The translations under genes and the position numbers were made by a program. 64,000 nt of DNA from Flavobacterium aquatile LMG 4008 = ATCC 11947. GTDB taxonomy: Bacteria; Bacteroidota; Bacteroidia; Flavobacteriales; Flavobacteriaceae. Position 1 is the stretch's first letter; each line of letters starts with the position of its first letter. This document shows, in pieces, positions 60,468-64,000 of the stretch. The notes below the pieces were generated by a model. It saw only the letters and a list, made by a program, of their open reading frames with translations, made no database searches and was not told the origin of the DNA. The stretch covers positions 434,001 to 498,000 of the forward strand of contig NZ_JRHH01000001.1 in the NCBI RefSeq assembly GCF_000757385.1, given 5' to 3'.

Positions 60468-60482
60468 CCTCCACCGTGGAGG
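60468..60482. promoter_or_regulatory. Inverted repeat upstream of the DUF6876-like gene
   Basis: CCTCCAC-C-GTGGAGG has perfect 7-bp arms and lies 24-38 bases before the start codon. It could be an operator or an mRNA hairpin. The rest of the gap to 60636 is GC-richer than elsewhere and holds no gene. Confidence 0.45.
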
Positions 60483-60636
60483 ACGGGGCAAAAAAGTAGA
60501 AAAGCCATAGGACAAAAGTCACCACCAACACGGGAGCGTAGCGAATGGAGCGGGCAGCGTGATTGACTGCCGGACGGCTTTTATCAACTTGCGCCAGTAC
60601 TCCCATCGAGTGAGTGATTAAAAGTAGATATGAAAG

Positions 60637-61833
60637 TTAACCACTTTTGATACAGACACGGTCTAAATAATCAGCCCAATCCTGCATCATTCTGACACGT
60701 TGCTTAATGAATTTAGAGCGATCATATGCTGCGCCAAGCGGTCCAGAAGGCTTATGCGCTAATTGAGCTTCGATTACATCAGGTTCATACTCTAGTTCCT
60801 CTCGAATTGTAGTGCGGGCTAAAGCACGAAAGCCGTGTGGAGTCATACGGTTTCTAAAACCTAAATTGTGAAGGGCTACGCGTACAGTGTTGTCACTCAT
60901 ATGCTTTCGTGGCTGGAAAAATCCTGGAAAAATATATGGTGTATTGTAGTGTCCCGTTTCTTGTTGCTGTTCCTTTAAAATGGAAACTGCTTGGGTTGAT
61001 AAGGGGACAATATGGTCTTTTCTTGATTTCATCCGTACGGCAGGGATTCGCCATTCATTTCTCTCAAAGTTTATTTCACTCCAGACAGCTTCACGCAGTT
61101 CATTCGGTCGCACAAAGGTCAGTAAGGAAAGCCGTATGGCTCTAATTGTTCGAGGATATAATTTTGTATCATCCGCAATAGCTTTCAGCAGTTCAGGCAA
61201 TTCGTGCGGCTCGATTGCATCAAAATGCTTAGTTTTCCTTGTTTTAAATGCCCCGTACAAATGAGGTGCTGGATTATGCTTGCATTTCCCTGTCTGAATC
61301 CCATAGCGAAAAATTTGACCACAGATTTGGCGAACACGTCCAACTGTGTACAAGGCATCACGTTGTTCGATTTTTTTCAAAGCAAGTAGCAAGTCTGGTG
61401 CTTCTAAAGTGGAGATTGGTCTATTACCAAAGTGCGGAAAAATATTATTCTCCAAACGAATTAATACATTTTCAGCATGTTTTTTGCTCCACTCGTGAGC
61501 ATGCAACTCATACCACTCTAAAGCCACTGCTTTAAAAGTAGAAACCGCTTCTAAAACCGCCTTGCGTTTTGCCTCTTGCCTAGAGGCTAGAGGGTCAACG
61601 TTTTGCTCCAATTGTTCTTTAGCTTCAAAGGCTTTTTTTCGTGCTTCAGACAAGGAAATTAGCGGATAACTGCCGAGCGCAAGAAGCTTTTCCTTATTAT
61701 TGTACCTATATCTTAATCTCCAAAGTTTTCCGCCTTTGGGGGTGATGTGTAGGTACAAACCGCCACCGTCAAATAATTTATAAGGCTTGGTTTCTGGCGT
61801 GGATTTTTTGCAGACAAAATCAGACAGTTTCAT
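60637..61833 (-). CDS. P4-type tyrosine integrase (DUF4102 N-terminal domain)
   Basis: A 398-residue integrase of the P4 group. The N-terminal DUF4102 domain (TKPYKLFDGGGLYLHITPKGGKLWRLRYRYNNKEKLLALGSYPLISLSEARKKA) is typical of Proteobacteria. The catalytic domain shows Arg in LTFVRPNELREAVW, a His-xx-Arg-like box in MTPHGFRALARTTI, His in EAQLAHKPSG and the Tyr in AAYDRSKF. It is unlike the two Bacteroidota-type recombinases of the window. GGGAG before the ATG (9 bases) is a Shine-Dalgarno site. It may belong to an element nested in element 2. Confidence 0.92.
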   Translation of the reverse strand: MKLSDFVCKKSTPETKPYKLFDGGGLYLHITPKGGKLWRLRYRYNNKEKLLALGSYPLISLSEARKKAFEAKEQLEQNVDPLASRQEAKRKAVLEAVSTFKAVALEWYELHAHEWSKKHAENVLIRLENNIFPHFGNRPISTLEAPDLLLALKKIEQRDALYTVGRVRQICGQIFRYGIQTGKCKHNPAPHLYGAFKTRKTKHFDAIEPHELPELLKAIADDTKLYPRTIRAIRLSLLTFVRPNELREAVWSEINFERNEWRIPAVRMKSRKDHIVPLSTQAVSILKEQQQETGHYNTPYIFPGFFQPRKHMSDNTVRVALHNLGFRNRMTPHGFRALARTTIREELEYEPDVIEAQLAHKPSGPLGAAYDRSKFIKQRVRMMQDWADYLDRVCIKSG

Positions 61834-61987
61834 GGCTCATTCTCCCATTTTAAAGTACCCCGATTTGTACCCCCGTTTTTCGTTGGGGTCGGTAAATCAA
61901 GGCACATTATTATTGAAACACGAAACGGTGAAGTCATTGAAAGTAAATGACTTTATATACAACGCTTAATGTGGGTAAATGAGTGGG

Positions 61988-62004
61988 TGGTGCCCGGAGT
62001 CACT
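61988..62004 (-). repeat. Possible tRNA 3'-end remnant (att-like) next to the P4 integrase
   Basis: On the minus strand it reads AGTGACTCCGGGCACCA, resembling the 3' end of a CCA-encoding tRNA-Leu-type gene, about 155 bases upstream of the P4 integrase, where its attachment site would be expected. Only about 14 bases match, so chance is possible. The rest of 61834-62425 holds no gene I can support. Confidence 0.3.
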
Positions 62005-62425
62005 GCTAAATTCAGAAAGTAACTACTTTGAAAAGTTTAGTTACTTCTGAACTGTTTTTTCGAGATACCCCAGTAAGTACCCTGATTTTCTCATTTACTT
62101 GAAAATACTTTAGTGAATATCAGTATATGTCGTCAATCTTTTTTCGGGATGGTACATAGAAAAAAACGTCCTGCATATATAAAGAAGAAGTCTTTTTTCT
62201 TTATAGTTTTTTTATAGCAGTATTAATGCGAAATTTTATTAAACAACTAGAAGTAGAATTGAAATAAAATTCTCTAAATTTATGTTGGGTCATTAATCGA
62301 TATTGATTGTTTCATATAAAGCAAAAAAGGTCATTGGCATTTCAAATATCGCGTTATATTAAGGTTACGGTTGCTGCTTGGGGAGTGACAACTACTAATA
62401 GTGGTTAATTTAACAGGGGTTAAAA

Positions 62426-62629
62426 ATGCCAATCAAAGATAAGAACCTTAACGAAGATCCTTTGCTCGATCGCAAACAGGCTGCAAACTATATCAGCTTT
62501 AAAGCGGGTACTTTGGCAGTTTGGGATTGCAATAAGCGACATGACTTAAAGCCCATCAAGATAGGGCGAGCAGTCCGCTACCGCAAATCGGTGCTTGATG
62601 CTTTCCTTTTAGAGCAGATGACTCCTTAA
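62426..62629 (+). CDS. AlpA-like/HTH_17 excisionase or regulator
   Basis: A 67-residue protein with a helix-turn-helix: LLDRKQAANYISFKAGTLAVWDCNKRHDLKPIKIGRAVRYRKSVLDAFLLEQM. AlpA-like proteins typically control or aid excision by P4-type integrases, so pairing with the integrase on its left fits. AGGGGTT lies before the ATG. Confidence 0.82.
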   Translation: MPIKDKNLNEDPLLDRKQAANYISFKAGTLAVWDCNKRHDLKPIKIGRAVRYRKSVLDAFLLEQMTP

Positions 62630-62686
62630 ACGGGTTTCTGCTTTATAAAATCTTCCTAAATCAACGAACAAAAATGAGGTGTCTCT

Positions 62687-63589
62687 ATGAACATAGAACA
62701 AGCCAACGCTCTTTCTTTGCCCGAAATCCTGCAAAAAATCGGTTGTGTACCAGTTAAGGACAAAGGCAATGACCTTTGGTATCTCTCGCCATTCCGAGAA
62801 GAGAAAACCGCCAGTTTCCACATCAATACAATCAAAAACGTTTGGTACGACTTCGGCTCTGACCGAGGCGGGGACGTTATTAACTTCGCTCAATCTTATT
62901 TGCAAAGCCAAAGCGAAGACTACACGCCTGCCGATGCCTTGCGTTGGGTCAATAATATGATGCTTTCCCCTGTGTCGATTTTATACGTACCAAGAGATAA
63001 GCCAAAAGAAACAAAAGCAACCCTGACTTTAAGCACGGTTTTCGAGTTGGAGCATAACGGACTGATTAACTACCTTGAATCAAGACGTATCTCTTTGGCT
63101 CTTGCCAAGAAGTACCTAAAAGAAGTTGTCGTCAATAACAACAACACGGGCAAAAAGTTTCATGCTATCGGCTGGCAGACGGTAAGTGAGGGCTACGAAG
63201 TCCGAAACAAAGTCTTTAAGGGCTGCATCGGGTCGAAAAGTATTTCTTTTATCAGAGGTAAGCAAATACCGGCCGTTGAAATCCATGTCTTTGAAGGCAT
63301 CATGGATTTTCTTTCTGCCGTGTCTGAACAAAAGGGACAGCAATTTGTCGGCGATGCTATCATTCTTAATTCTGTGAGCTGCCTGCCTCAAGCATTCCCG
63401 TATATCAAAAACTATCATTACCGAAGCCTTTATACATGGCTCGACAATGATACGGCAGGATTATTGGCAACGCAGGCTTTGAAAGAGCTTGCTGAAAAGG
63501 AAGGTATTCTGACTTTTCAAGCCATGAATAAAAGCTACTCACCACATAAAGACGTTAACGCTTGGCACATGGATAAACCAAAAGTGTAA
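62687..63589 (+). CDS. TOPRIM-domain primase-like protein
   Basis: A 300-residue DnaG-type primase-like protein. The N-terminal zinc-finger-like region (LSPFREEKTASFHINTIKNVWYDFGSDRGGDVINFAQ) has the CHC2 outline but lacks the cysteines. The TOPRIM part shows VHVFEGIMDFLSAVSEQ (Glu) and YTWLDNDTAGLLATQAL (DxD). Such proteins are common in Bacteroidota integrative elements and likely prime replication of the transferred strand. GAGGTG lies before the start codon, unusual here. Confidence 0.85.
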   Translation: MNIEQANALSLPEILQKIGCVPVKDKGNDLWYLSPFREEKTASFHINTIKNVWYDFGSDRGGDVINFAQSYLQSQSEDYTPADALRWVNNMMLSPVSILYVPRDKPKETKATLTLSTVFELEHNGLINYLESRRISLALAKKYLKEVVVNNNNTGKKFHAIGWQTVSEGYEVRNKVFKGCIGSKSISFIRGKQIPAVEIHVFEGIMDFLSAVSEQKGQQFVGDAIILNSVSCLPQAFPYIKNYHYRSLYTWLDNDTAGLLATQALKELAEKEGILTFQAMNKSYSPHKDVNAWHMDKPKV

Positions 63590-63634
63590 GAAAAAACACT
63601 AAAAATAATCTCTTTAACATTGAAAGGAAAATGA

Positions 63635-64000
63635 ATGTCTCATTTAAGAGCGGATTTTTTACGTGTTGCGGAAGTTGAACTGGTTTATAAAAGCCAAGTC
63701 AAGCCATCCGAGAGAATGAAAATAACGACTTCCAATGATGCCTTTAAACTTCTTTACGATACGTGGGACGATGGTAAGCTAGAATTGCAAGAACAGTTCA
63801 GAGTTTTGCTTCTTGACCGCAAAAATAGTTGTTTGGGTGTCTCGACAATTGCAACAGGTGGTATTTCTGAATGCATGGTTGATGCAAAAATTCTGTTTGC
63901 AACGGCACTAAAAGCAAGAGCAAGCGGAATTATTTTGTCGCATAATCACCCATCAGGAAACAAGCAATTTAGCGATAGTGACCTGAAACTGACTAAAAAG
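63635..64000 (+). CDS. RadC-family JAMM protein, 3'-truncated by the window edge
   Basis: The frame from the ATG at 63635 is open to the end. It includes FRVLLLDRKNSCLGVSTIATGG and ILSHNHPSGNKQFSDSDLKLTKK, the JAMM metal motif HNHPSG...SDxD of RadC proteins carried by mobile elements. An ATG at 63631 in another frame stops after 15 codons. GAAAGGAAA precedes the start. Its role in mobile elements is unclear despite the DNA-repair name. Confidence 0.88.
   Translation, partial: MSHLRADFLRVAEVELVYKSQVKPSERMKITTSNDAFKLLYDTWDDGKLELQEQFRVLLLDRKNSCLGVSTIATGGISECMVDAKILFATALKARASGIILSHNHPSGNKQFSDSDLKLTKK

Larger units (their letters stand above)
37427..64000. mobile_element. Element 2: mobilisable element stacked at the same tRNA site, right end outside the window
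   Basis: It starts at the shared att repeat with a tyrosine recombinase and carries a coupling ATPase, a MobF relaxase, a candidate anti-phage ATPase, an HTH-led operon and many secreted proteins. Base composition rises visibly in GC between about 41.7 and 47.3 kb. No VirB-type channel genes are seen. The 60-64 kb part carries a second, P4-type integrase and may be a separate insertion. The right boundary is not in the window. Confidence 0.7.

Overview
The window looks like a chromosome segment of a Flavobacterium-type member of the Bacteroidota. The evidence is the low GC content, secreted proteins with type IX secretion (T9SS) C-terminal sorting domains, promoters of the TAnnTTTG (-7) type, and genes mostly lacking Shine-Dalgarno sites. 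No 16S or full tRNA gene is present, so the genus is an inference.

Region A (1-17556) is ordinary chromosome: a thioesterase fragment, a YigZ-like protein, a HAD hydrolase, ribD, a GNAT acetyltransferase, prmC, an ABC-transporter permease, hisS (with an unusual insertion of about 130 residues), and two very large T9SS-exported proteins, one a zinc carboxypeptidase.

Region B (17557-37426) is a genomic island. It is bounded by perfect 44-bp direct repeats made of the 3' part of a CAT-anticodon tRNA gene, and it carries its tyrosine recombinase at the right end. Its left part has a TetR-controlled hydrolase/SDR cassette. Next come a histidine kinase and a sigma-54-type response regulator, followed by a co-directional run of secreted or periplasmic hydrolases (two alpha/beta hydrolases, an amidohydrolase, an MBL-fold protein, an isochorismatase-fold protein, an NTF2-like protein) with an outer-membrane porin. 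The substrate is unknown. The right part is a defence-like cluster (TIR protein, 43-residue protein, AbiC-like membrane protein) and a control region rich in short repeats.

Region C (37427 to about 60000) starts a second element stacked against the first at the same attachment repeat. It has its own tyrosine recombinase, an RloC/PrrC-like ATPase-nuclease candidate, a VirD4/TraD-like coupling ATPase, a MobF relaxase-helicase, an HTH / DUF4145 / large membrane protein operon, and a run of secreted proteins (RCC1 repeats with a T9SS tail, two transglutaminase-like paralogues, an RHS-core toxin-like protein with a lipoprotein neighbour). No type IV secretion channel genes are seen, so the element looks mobilisable rather than self-transmissible, unless they lie beyond the window.

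Region D (about 60000-64000) has a P4-type integrase, a DUF6876-like protein, an AlpA-like regulator, a TOPRIM primase-like protein and a RadC-like protein running off the end. Unlike the rest of the window, these genes have recognisable Shine-Dalgarno sites, suggesting DNA from a different source. The intact tRNA gene is predicted to lie to the right of the window.
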